From positions 62,001 to 126,000 of the forward strand of contig NZ_JAKGSG010000025.1 of the NCBI RefSeq assembly GCF_021568775.1: 64,000 nt of DNA, read 5' to 3'. The notes beneath the pieces are model-generated. The model was not told where the DNA came from. It worked only from the letters and a program-made list of their open reading frames with translations, and did not search any database. The position numbers and the translations under genes are program-made. This stretch comes from Antribacter soli. GTDB taxonomy: Bacteria; Actinomycetota; Actinomycetes; Actinomycetales; Cellulomonadaceae. Each line of letters begins with the position of its first letter. Within the stretch, counting starts at the first letter, position 1. Of the stretch, positions 33,022 to 40,381 are shown piece after piece.

Positions 33022-34010
33022 CACCCGGCCACGTACAGGATGTCCGAGGTGGCACGCTCGCCGCCGTTCGACGGCTGGTTCACGACCTCGCCGTTGAAGT
33101 ACAGCGTCGAGGAGCCGCCGCCGTCCAGGTTGTACGCCGTGGTCGCGCCGTTGTCGATCATGATCTGCGCGAGCTCGGTCATGGTCACGCCGCGGCTGTA
33201 GCCCTCGTCGCGGCCGTCGACCACGACGATGATCAGGTGGTTCTCGTCGACCACCCCGATCGCGGTGCGGGGCTGCTCGCCCTGGATCGAGTGGTTGCCG
33301 ACGTTCGTGTCGATCTCGACGTCCTCGATGCCGTCCACGATCTCGCCGCCGGTGACGACGGCCGGGCCGAAGGACAGGGTGTTCCACACCCCGTCGGCGA
33401 GGAGCTCCTCCGCCGTCGTCGTGGTCTCGTCGTAGACCTCGACGCGCCCGTCCGTGTAGAAGGCGAGGCCCTGGCGGGCGCCCTCGTCGCGGTAGACGAC
33501 GCCGTTGCGGATGACGATGCCGCTGTCGCGGAAGCCGTAGTAGTCGCCGTTGACGGCCAGGACCGCTCCGACGTCCTGCGCGATCTCGCTCGTCAGCGCG
33601 GTGATGTTCTCGCCGAACTGGTTCTGCGCGAACGCGGACCGCAGCTGGGTGGCGTCGTCGAGGACGACGTCGGCCACGTAGTACGTGACGGTGTCGTCGC
33701 CCGAGCCGGTGGTGACCTGCTCGATCGAGATCGACGTGTCGTCAGAGGTGTACGTGGTGTCGGTGACGGTGGCGTCCGAGGTGGCGTCCGACGTCGCGCC
33801 GGCCGATGCCGTCGTGCCCAGCGCCGCCTCGTACGCGGACACGTCGCTGATCACGACGTGCTCCACGAGGAAGCGGTCGGCCGCCCACGCGGCGCCGCCG
33901 GCGACCGGGAGCAGGAGGCCGACCGTGACGCCGAGGGCGATCCTGCGACGACGACGGCGGAGCGTGGGGTCCGGCCTGCCGGGGATCTGGTGCGCGGTGT
34001 CGTGTCTCAT
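33021..34010 (-). CDS. Phosphodiester glycosidase family protein (NAGPA/DUF2233)
   Basis: A 329-residue exported protein: Arg-rich cytoplasmic start, one membrane anchor or signal (ALGVTVGLLLPVAGGAAWAA), a Thr/Ser/Asp linker, then a NAGPA domain (about 120-329) with VLAVNGDYYGFRDSG, PRTAIGVVDENHLIIVVVDGR, and the hallmark AYNLDGGGSSTLYFNG. The family includes the enzyme that uncovers mannose-6-phosphate diesters; bacterial members are tied to exopolysaccharide or teichoic-type polymers. It overlaps the GT2-GtrA gene by TGATG, so the pair probably builds and trims a surface polymer carrying sugar phosphodiesters (inference). Confidence 0.85.
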   Translation of the reverse strand: MRHDTAHQIPGRPDPTLRRRRRRIALGVTVGLLLPVAGGAAWAADRFLVEHVVISDVSAYEAALGTTASAGATSDATSDATVTDTTYTSDDTSISIEQVTTGSGDDTVTYYVADVVLDDATQLRSAFAQNQFGENITALTSEIAQDVGAVLAVNGDYYGFRDSGIVIRNGVVYRDEGARQGLAFYTDGRVEVYDETTTTAEELLADGVWNTLSFGPAVVTGGEIVDGIEDVEIDTNVGNHSIQGEQPRTAIGVVDENHLIIVVVDGRDEGYSRGVTMTELAQIMIDNGATTAYNLDGGGSSTLYFNGEVVNQPSNGGERATSDILYVAG

Positions 34011-34084
34011 AGGACCTGATCGAAAGGCAGCGCCCTGTGGCGGCCGTCCGACAGCCCTGTGACCTGGCTATGAGCGGTCTGGAT

Positions 34085-34822
34085 CTAATCCATGGTGTGG
34101 CCGCCATTGACGGTTATCCGCTGCCCCGTGACGAAGCTTGCCGCGTCGGAGGCGAGATAGGACACCGCGGCGGCCACATCTGCGGGACTTCCGATGCGGC
34201 CCAGAGGGACCTCGGACCGATATCCGGCCAGATCGACGTCCGGGAGCGCGCCGTGTCGTTCGACGGGCACCCAACCCGGCGCCACGAGGTTCACGGTGAT
34301 CCCGTCGGCGCCCAGCTCCCTGGCCCACGAACGGGTCAGCCCCCACTGTGCGCCCTTTGCTGCCACATACGCAGACTGACCGGGCAGCGCGCGCTCGAAG
34401 ATGTCCGACCCGATCTGAATCACCCGCCCGTTTCCGGCCGCCCGCATGTCCGCCAGTACGGCGCGGAGCAGCAGGGTGGGGCTCTTGACGAAGAATTCCA
34501 GCTGGTCCAGATGATCACGCCATTCGAGCCGGCCGAGGGGAATCTCCGGTTGAGGGCCGGTCGCGTTGGCTACCAGCACCTCCACCGGGCCTAGTGCGGC
34601 ACGAACACGCTCGACCAGGTCTTCCACGGCGGACTCGTCGGTGACATCTGCGCCGAACGCCTCGGCGATTCCGCCGACCGCGCGGATGTCGGCGACAACC
34701 TGCTCGGCCCGCGACCGACCCGCGGCGTAGTTGACCGCAACGGCGAACCCGTCGGCGGCGAGCCGTCCGGCGATGGCGGCGCCGAGGCCGCGGGAGGCAC
34801 CGGACACGAGTGCGACGGTCAT
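34085..34822 (-). CDS. SDR-family oxidoreductase (FabG-like)
   Basis: A 245-residue short-chain dehydrogenase/reductase. Rossmann motif SGASRGLGAAIA (7-18), NATG in place of NNAG, catalytic Ser in QIGSDIFERALPGQS and YVAAK for the Tyr-Lys pair, and PGWVPVERHG after it. The ending VSYLASDAASFVTGQRITVNGG is typical of the classical FabG group. The usual Asn-Asn-Ala-Gly is altered. No pathway partner is adjacent, so the substrate is unknown. Base composition is slightly lower in GC than neighbours. Confidence 0.87.
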   Translation of the reverse strand: MTVALVSGASRGLGAAIAGRLAADGFAVAVNYAAGRSRAEQVVADIRAVGGIAEAFGADVTDESAVEDLVERVRAALGPVEVLVANATGPQPEIPLGRLEWRDHLDQLEFFVKSPTLLLRAVLADMRAAGNGRVIQIGSDIFERALPGQSAYVAAKGAQWGLTRSWARELGADGITVNLVAPGWVPVERHGALPDVDLAGYRSEVPLGRIGSPADVAAAVSYLASDAASFVTGQRITVNGGHTMD

Positions 34823-34860
34823 GGGTACACAGTGCTACACCAGCCGCGCTCGTGTCTGCG

Positions 34861-37179
34861 TCAGTCCTCCCGCAGGACCACCTCGACGAGCAGCAGGTCG
34901 CCGCTGTCCGCGCCGTCCACCGCCTCGACGCGGAACACCACCTCGCCCGGGGCACCCGCCTCGCGCACGGCCCCCGTGAGGTCGTACTCGTGCTCGGCGA
35001 ACCCCTCGCGGTCGGCCGGGGCCGTCGGCGCCGTCACCTCGAGGCCGTTGAGGAGGATCCTCCGCCGGCTCGCAGCGCGGTCGACGAAGCGCGCCCGCAC
35101 CGCTGCCGGGCCGTCCGGGCAGCGGAGCCGGTACTCGAACCATCCCGTCGTGCTGCGCCAGTGGATCCCGCCGCTGCCGCCGGCCCGGGTCCGCTCCCCC
35201 GTGAACCCGTGGTCCACCTCGGGCTGCTGCTCGCCGGCGGCCACCTTGTCGAACACCGTCGCGGCGGCGTCGGCGGCGGCGTCGAGGCTCCGGAGCGTGT
35301 CGAGCGCGCGGGACGGGTCGGCGTCGGCCGCGAAGTAGATGCTGTACCGCTCGTCGTGGATGCCGGCGAAGGGCTCGAGCAGGACGGCGCCGGGGACGAG
35401 CTCTCCGGACCGCTCCCGGAGCACCGCGAGCTCGAAGGTCAGCGTCGGCTCGTCGACGGGCGCCACCGCCGACTCCGGAGGCTCGGCAACGACGATGGGA
35501 CTCTGCCGCATCGGCACCATCCGGCCGTGGGCGACGTGCGCCATCCGGTCCGGCCCCGCGACGAGCCCCGCGAGCTTGCCTGCGCCGCCGCGTGACGCGA
35601 GCACGACAGGGCCGTAGCGGAACGCCACCCAGCCGGACCCGTCGGGCAGCGCCTCGGCGACGAGCCGGGGCTCGAGCCGGATCGCGACCGACGTCGTACC
35701 GCTCCACGTCCGGGTGAGCTCGACGTAGCCGTCGACGACGACCGGCTCGACCGGCTCGCCGTCGACGCGCAGGCCCACGAGCTCTGCCCAGGACGGCACG
35801 CGGAGGCGCACGGTGCGGGCCCGGGGCGCGGCGGACGTGACGCGGATGAGCGCCTCGTCGCGGTACGGCAGCGCCGTCGACACCTGGACCCGCAGGCCCT
35901 CCTCCGCCCACTCGAGGACCGAGGGCGCATAGAGCTCGACCCGGAGGTCGGGCCCGTCGTGCGTGTAGATCAGCTCGTTGTACCGGGTGTGGCCCTCCAG
36001 GCCGGACCCGACGCAGCACCACATCGACAGGTGCGGGCGGGAGTACACGCGGTAGTGCACCGGCCGCATCGGCGTGAAGTAGACGAAGCCGCCGCGCCGG
36101 GGATGGACGGACGAGACGAGGTGGTTGAACAGCGCCCGCTCGGCGAGATCGATGGCGGCGACGTCGTGCCGGCGGTCGAGCCGCAGTCGCGCCAGCTCGA
36201 CCATGTTGTGGGTGTTGCAGGTCTCGGGCCCCTCGCGATCCGTCATCACCTCGGTGAAGTCGGAGGACGGGTGGAAGTGCTCACGCACGCTGTTCCCGCC
36301 GATCGCCAGCGTGCGGCGCTCGACCACCGACGTCCAGAAGGCGTCGGCCGCGGTGGCGAACCGCGCCTCCGGGTCGCCGTCCGGCGCCAGGTCGGCCAGG
36401 CGCTGGTAGCCCAGCACCTTGGGGATCTGTGTGTTGGCATGGAGCCCGTCCAGCGGGTCTCCCCCGTCGGCCAGCGGGTCCAGCAGCCTGCGGTGGGACA
36501 GCCGCCGCCCCTCGGCGACGAGGTCCTCGCGGCCGGCGAGCGTGCCCAGCTCCACGAACGACTCGTTGAGCCCGCCGAACTCGGCGGTGAGGATCCGCTC
36601 GACGTGCTCGTCGGTGAGGGCCTTCGTGACCGACAGCCACCAGTCGGCCCAGCGCGTCGCCATGGTCAGCGCGCGCTCGGAGCGCCCGTGGGTCGCCGCG
36701 TCGATGAGGCCGGCGAGCGTCTTGTGCAGGTTGTAGACCGGCACCCACCGGCCGTTGAGGGAGAACAGGTCGGCGTCGATGCGCCCGGCGGCGAGCTCCT
36801 CGCCCAGGGCAGGCCCGTCGGGCACGCCGCCGACGTAACCCGTGCCGACGGCGTCCTGGCAGCGCTCCAGCACGTCGAGCAGGTGCTCCATGCGGTCGTG
36901 CAGCACGTCCAGGCCGGTCACGGCCCAGAGCTTCGCGTGCGCGGACAGGACGTGGCCCCCGATGTGGCCGTCGAGCCCGCCGCTCTCCCAGTCGCCGTAG
37001 GGCTCGGCCTCGCCGTCGAGCCCCGCCGCGGCGAGGAACGGCGCGAGGAGCCGGTCGAGATCGATGTCGAGCACCGCTTCCAGCGCCCGCTGCTGGGCGA
37101 CGGCGAACGGTCCGGGGCCGAGCCGGACGGTCCCCAGCGGGAACGTCCGGCCGCTGGTCGTGGCCGGTGTGGTGCTCAT
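34861..37179 (-). CDS. Beta-L-arabinofuranosidase, GH146-like
   Basis: A 772-residue protein of the DUF1680 superfamily, closer to GH146 than to the GH127 at 11488. Seen: the KTLAGLID barrel helix, GLNESFVEL, HANTQIPKVLGYQRL, zinc/cysteine site GPETCNTHNM (Glu319, Cys321) and MWCCVGSGLEGHTRYNELIY (Cys388, Cys389; nucleophile Cys by family precedent). The N and H after the second cysteine pair are GH146-like. No signal peptide. A C-terminal beta domain of about 200 residues follows. The ATG at 37179 with AAGGAG is preferred to a TTG at 37200. It stands alone but extends the arabinoside theme. Confidence 0.85.
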   Translation of the reverse strand: MSTTPATTSGRTFPLGTVRLGPGPFAVAQQRALEAVLDIDLDRLLAPFLAAAGLDGEAEPYGDWESGGLDGHIGGHVLSAHAKLWAVTGLDVLHDRMEHLLDVLERCQDAVGTGYVGGVPDGPALGEELAAGRIDADLFSLNGRWVPVYNLHKTLAGLIDAATHGRSERALTMATRWADWWLSVTKALTDEHVERILTAEFGGLNESFVELGTLAGREDLVAEGRRLSHRRLLDPLADGGDPLDGLHANTQIPKVLGYQRLADLAPDGDPEARFATAADAFWTSVVERRTLAIGGNSVREHFHPSSDFTEVMTDREGPETCNTHNMVELARLRLDRRHDVAAIDLAERALFNHLVSSVHPRRGGFVYFTPMRPVHYRVYSRPHLSMWCCVGSGLEGHTRYNELIYTHDGPDLRVELYAPSVLEWAEEGLRVQVSTALPYRDEALIRVTSAAPRARTVRLRVPSWAELVGLRVDGEPVEPVVVDGYVELTRTWSGTTSVAIRLEPRLVAEALPDGSGWVAFRYGPVVLASRGGAGKLAGLVAGPDRMAHVAHGRMVPMRQSPIVVAEPPESAVAPVDEPTLTFELAVLRERSGELVPGAVLLEPFAGIHDERYSIYFAADADPSRALDTLRSLDAAADAAATVFDKVAAGEQQPEVDHGFTGERTRAGGSGGIHWRSTTGWFEYRLRCPDGPAAVRARFVDRAASRRRILLNGLEVTAPTAPADREGFAEHEYDLTGAVREAGAPGEVVFRVEAVDGADSGDLLLVEVVLRED

Positions 37180-37258
37180 GGACGATGCGACTCCTTGCAA
37201 GGTCGCACGGCTCCGTCGCCGGGCCGTGCTGGGGACGGCGCGACTCTACGGGAAACGG

Positions 37259-37744
37259 TCACGCCCCGGTCGTCCGTGCCGAGGTCAGGGCCACCTCCAC
37301 CGCCTCGGCCGGCGTGGCGGCGGCAGGCGGCCCGTCGGGCAGCGGCCGCCCGTCGCCGTCCAGCACCTGCCAGCCGCCCAGGGTGACCACGGGGACACCG
37401 CGCCGCATCGCGAGGGCGAGCTCCGAGAGCGTGCCCCACGAGCCGCCGACGACGATCACGGCGTCCGCCGACGCGACCAGGATCGCGTTCCTCGCCTCCC
37501 CCATGTTCGTGACGACCGCCGCGCTCAGGGGGCTCGCGTCTTCGCGTGAGCCCCCGGGCAGGATGCCGATCACGAGCCCGCCCTCGGAGCGGGCACCGGC
37601 GGACACGGCCGCCATCACGCCCGCGCCTCCTCCGTTCAGCACGGTCACGCCCGCCCGGGCGAGCAGCCGTCCGACGGCGTACGCGTTCTCCTCGTCCTGC
37701 GCCGTGCCGTCGCGCGGCCCGCAGACGGCAACCTGGACGGTCAT
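37259..37744 (-). CDS. LOG-family/TIGR00725-type nucleotide-binding protein
   Basis: A 161-residue Rossmann-like protein of the SLOG/LOG superfamily. Seen: VAVCGPRDG, VTVLNGGGAGVMAAVSAGA, GILPGG, MGEARNAILVASADAVIVVGG and WGTLSELALAMRRGVPVVTLG, the last being a variant of the LOG PGGxGTxxE motif (GGSWGTLSE). Related proteins include cytokinin-activating phosphoribohydrolases and molybdenum-cofactor carriers; TIGR00725 members have no fixed role. Divergent from the copper ATPase, with the CsoR-type site between the starts. Confidence 0.82.
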   Translation of the reverse strand: MTVQVAVCGPRDGTAQDEENAYAVGRLLARAGVTVLNGGGAGVMAAVSAGARSEGGLVIGILPGGSREDASPLSAAVVTNMGEARNAILVASADAVIVVGGSWGTLSELALAMRRGVPVVTLGGWQVLDGDGRPLPDGPPAAATPAEAVEVALTSARTTGA

Positions 37745-37792
37745 GGCTTGGTCCTCTTCATACCCATAACCATGCACCTCCGGTCGCGCGGA

Positions 37793-37809
37793 ATACCCCT
37801 CGGGGGTAT
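37793..37809. promoter_or_regulatory. CsoR-type copper operator
   Basis: ATACCCCTCGGGGGTAT is the G-tract/C-tract pseudo-palindrome bound by CsoR repressors, which fall off DNA on binding Cu(I). It lies 61 nt upstream of the CopB start and 48 nt from the divergent LOG-type start. A partial copy (CATACCCATA) is nearby at about 37760. The csoR gene itself is not in the window. Confidence 0.8.
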
Positions 37810-37870
37810 ATGGTTGCGGCAGACGCACACACCGAACAGCACGGACGATTCCAGTCCAGGAGGTACGGCT

Positions 37871-40105
37871 ATGACGCACGACCACTCCCACGCGCACGAG
37901 GCACCCACGATGCCGCCGGAGGCGGGCGCCGACGAGACGGAGCACGCGCAGCACGCGGGCCACGGGGCTCACGCGGACCACGCAGGGCACACCGCTCACG
38001 CGGACCACGCGGAGCACGCCGGTCACACCCGGCAGATGGACCACGCAGGCCACACAGGCCACGCCGGTCACACCCAGCAGATGGACCACACGGAGCACGC
38101 CGGCCATGCGGGCGGCGGTCACGCCGGCCACGGCGCCGACCACGTCGGCCAGTTCCGTCGCCTGTTCTGGATCATGCTCGTCCTCGCCGTGCCCGTCGTC
38201 GCCGCCTCGCCCATGTTCGCGATGGTGCTCGGGTACGCGCTGCCCGCGATCCCCGGGCTCGGCTGGGTCTCGCCCGTGCTCGGCACGGTGATGTACGTGT
38301 GGGGCGGGCGCCCCTTCCTCACCGGCGCCGTGTCCGAGCTCCGGGCGCGGACGCCCGGGATGATGCTGCTCATCGGCCTCGCGATCTCGGTCGCGTTCGT
38401 CGCCTCCTGGGGCGCGAGCCTGGGCCTGCTGGACCACCAGCTCGACTTCTGGTGGGAGCTCGCGCTCCTGATCGTCATCATGCTGCTCGGGCACTGGATC
38501 GAGATGCGCTCCCTGGCGCAGACGACCTCAGCCCTGGACTCGCTCGCCGCCCTGCTGCCCGACGAGGCCGAGCGGGTCGAGGGTGGCGACGTCGTCACCG
38601 TGCCCCCGGCGGAGCTCCGCGCGGGCGACGTCGTCGTCGTGCGTCCGGGCGGACGCGTGCCCGCCGACGGCCGGATCACCGAGGGCTCGGCCAGCATGGA
38701 CGAGTCGATGATCACCGGGGAGTCGCGGACGGTGCGGCGCGAGCCCGGTGACCCCGTCGTGGCCGGGACCGTCGCGACCGACTCCGGGCTGCGCGTGGAG
38801 GTCACCGCCGTCGGCGAGGACACGACACTGGCAGGGATCCAGCGGCTCGTCGCCGAGGCCCAGAACTCGTCCTCCCGGGCGCAGCGGCTCGCCGACACCG
38901 CCGCAGGCTGGCTCTTCTGGTTCGCCCTCGGTGCGGCGGCCCTGACGGCCGTGGTGTGGAGCATCGTCGGGCTGCCGGACAGCGCGGTGGTCCGCACCAT
39001 GACGGTCCTCGTGATCGCCTGCCCCCACGCGCTGGGTCTGGCGATCCCGCTGGTCGTCTCGATCGCCACGGAGCGGGCCGCCCGCGGCGGCGTGCTGGTC
39101 AAGGACCGGCTCGCGCTCGAGACGATGCGCACCGTGGACACCGTGCTGTTCGACAAGACCGGCACCCTGACCAAGGGCGAGCCCGTCGTCGCCGACGTCG
39201 AGCCGGCCGAGGGGTATTCGGCGGACGACGTGCTCTCGCTGGCCGCCTCGGCCGAGCGCGACTCCGAGCACCCGCTCGCCCGCGCGATCGTCCAGGCCGC
39301 CGCGCGGCACTCCCTGACGACCGCCCCCGCACAGGACTTCCGGTCCTCGCCCGCCGTGGGCGTGCGCGCCGTCGTCGCCGGCCGGGTGGTCGAGGTCGGC
39401 GGGCCCAACCTGCTGCAGGAGCGTTCGGCGCTCGCGCTTCCCGTCACCGACCCGTGGCGCGAGGAGGGCGCGACCGTCCTGCACGTGCTGGTCGACGGGA
39501 AGGTGGCGGGTGCCCTGCGGCTCGCGGACGAGATCCGCGAGGAGTCCCGCGAGGCCGTAGCCGCCCTGCACCGCCGCGGTGTCCAGGTCGTGATGATCAC
39601 CGGGGACGCCGAGGCGGTCGCCGCGTCGGTCGCGTCCGAGCTGGGCATCGAGCGGTACTTCGCGGGGGTGCGCCCGGAGGACAAGTCGGCCTCCGTGCAG
39701 GAGCTCCAGCGGGAGGGTCGCAAGGTCGCCATGGTCGGCGACGGCGTCAACGACGCCCCCGCCCTCGCCCAGGCCGACGTCGGGATCGCGATCGGCGCGG
39801 GCACCGACGTGGCCATCGCCTCCGCGGGAGTCATCCTCGCGAGCGACGACCCCCGGTCGGTGCTCTCGGTGATCGAGCTGTCGCGGGCCGGCTACCGCAA
39901 GATGCAGCAGAACCTGTGGTGGGCGGCCGGGTACAACCTCATCGCCGTGCCGCTCGCCGCGGGCGTCCTCGCCCCGGTCGGGTTCGTGATGCCCATGTCG
40001 GTCGGCGCCTTGCTGATGTCGGCGTCGACCGTCGTCGTCGCGCTCAACGCCCAGCTCCTGCGGCGGCTGGACCTCCGGCCGGAGGTGAGCGCCCGGCGGG
40101 GCTGA
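37871..40105 (+). CDS. copB: Copper-translocating P1B-type ATPase, CopB type, His-rich N-terminus
   Basis: A 744-residue heavy-metal P-type ATPase exporting copper or silver. Residues 1-92 are a His-rich tail (repeated HAGH, HADH, QMDH units) that probably binds metal, replacing the usual CxxC domains. Eight helices follow, with actuator TGES, the CPH ion motif in VIACPHALG (CopB-type rather than CPC), phosphorylation motif DKTGTLTKGEP, SEHPLA, and hinge GDGVNDAPAL. The ATG at 37871 follows AGGAGG. The operator upstream indicates copper induction through CsoR. It ends at a 16-bp hairpin. Confidence 0.92.
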   Translation: MTHDHSHAHEAPTMPPEAGADETEHAQHAGHGAHADHAGHTAHADHAEHAGHTRQMDHAGHTGHAGHTQQMDHTEHAGHAGGGHAGHGADHVGQFRRLFWIMLVLAVPVVAASPMFAMVLGYALPAIPGLGWVSPVLGTVMYVWGGRPFLTGAVSELRARTPGMMLLIGLAISVAFVASWGASLGLLDHQLDFWWELALLIVIMLLGHWIEMRSLAQTTSALDSLAALLPDEAERVEGGDVVTVPPAELRAGDVVVVRPGGRVPADGRITEGSASMDESMITGESRTVRREPGDPVVAGTVATDSGLRVEVTAVGEDTTLAGIQRLVAEAQNSSSRAQRLADTAAGWLFWFALGAAALTAVVWSIVGLPDSAVVRTMTVLVIACPHALGLAIPLVVSIATERAARGGVLVKDRLALETMRTVDTVLFDKTGTLTKGEPVVADVEPAEGYSADDVLSLAASAERDSEHPLARAIVQAAARHSLTTAPAQDFRSSPAVGVRAVVAGRVVEVGGPNLLQERSALALPVTDPWREEGATVLHVLVDGKVAGALRLADEIREESREAVAALHRRGVQVVMITGDAEAVAASVASELGIERYFAGVRPEDKSASVQELQREGRKVAMVGDGVNDAPALAQADVGIAIGAGTDVAIASAGVILASDDPRSVLSVIELSRAGYRKMQQNLWWAAGYNLIAVPLAAGVLAPVGFVMPMSVGALLMSASTVVVALNAQLLRRLDLRPEVSARRG

Positions 40106-40124
40106 GCCGGTTTCTCCCCCCGGC

Positions 40125-40164
40125 CGAGGTAGTGGCTCCGTCGGACGGCGGAGCCACTACCTCG
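40125..40164 (+). terminator. 16-bp perfect hairpin after copB
   Basis: Arms 40125-40140 and 40149-40164 pair perfectly over 16 bp with an 8-nt loop, 20 nt after the copB stop. No T-tract. Probable terminator. Confidence 0.8.
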
Positions 40165-40330
40165 CCAGCGGGCTTTCGGTCACGACCCTCCGTGCCGGGT
40201 GAGTGCGAGATGGTGCGCGGCCCGGCGGTCGAGTTCTCCGTCCGGGTCGCTGCCGCCGAGGTCGTCATCGAGAGCGTGCGACAGCCCGTGGCGGGCACTG
40301 CGACGTCGTAGCGATCCATGAGTACGCGAA

Positions 40331-40361
40331 GGTGCCCGGGCCGACCTGCGGCCCGGGCACC
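40331..40361 (-). terminator. Hairpin after GH48 gene
   Basis: A 12-bp perfect GC stem (40331-40342 with 40350-40361) with a 7-nt loop, 20 nt past the GH48 stop. Probable terminator for the minus strand. Confidence 0.75.
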
Positions 40362-40381
40362 CTCGGCGACCTACCCGCGGA

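Noticed and set aside
34035-34084. Possible small gene or terminator between the SDR and the phosphodiester glycosidase
   Set aside because: No reading frame of note and no stable hairpin found in the gap.
37793-37809. CsoR-type site read as a transcription terminator
   Set aside because: Self-complementarity is short and it lies between two divergent starts, 61 nt from copB; the G/C tracts match CsoR operators far better.
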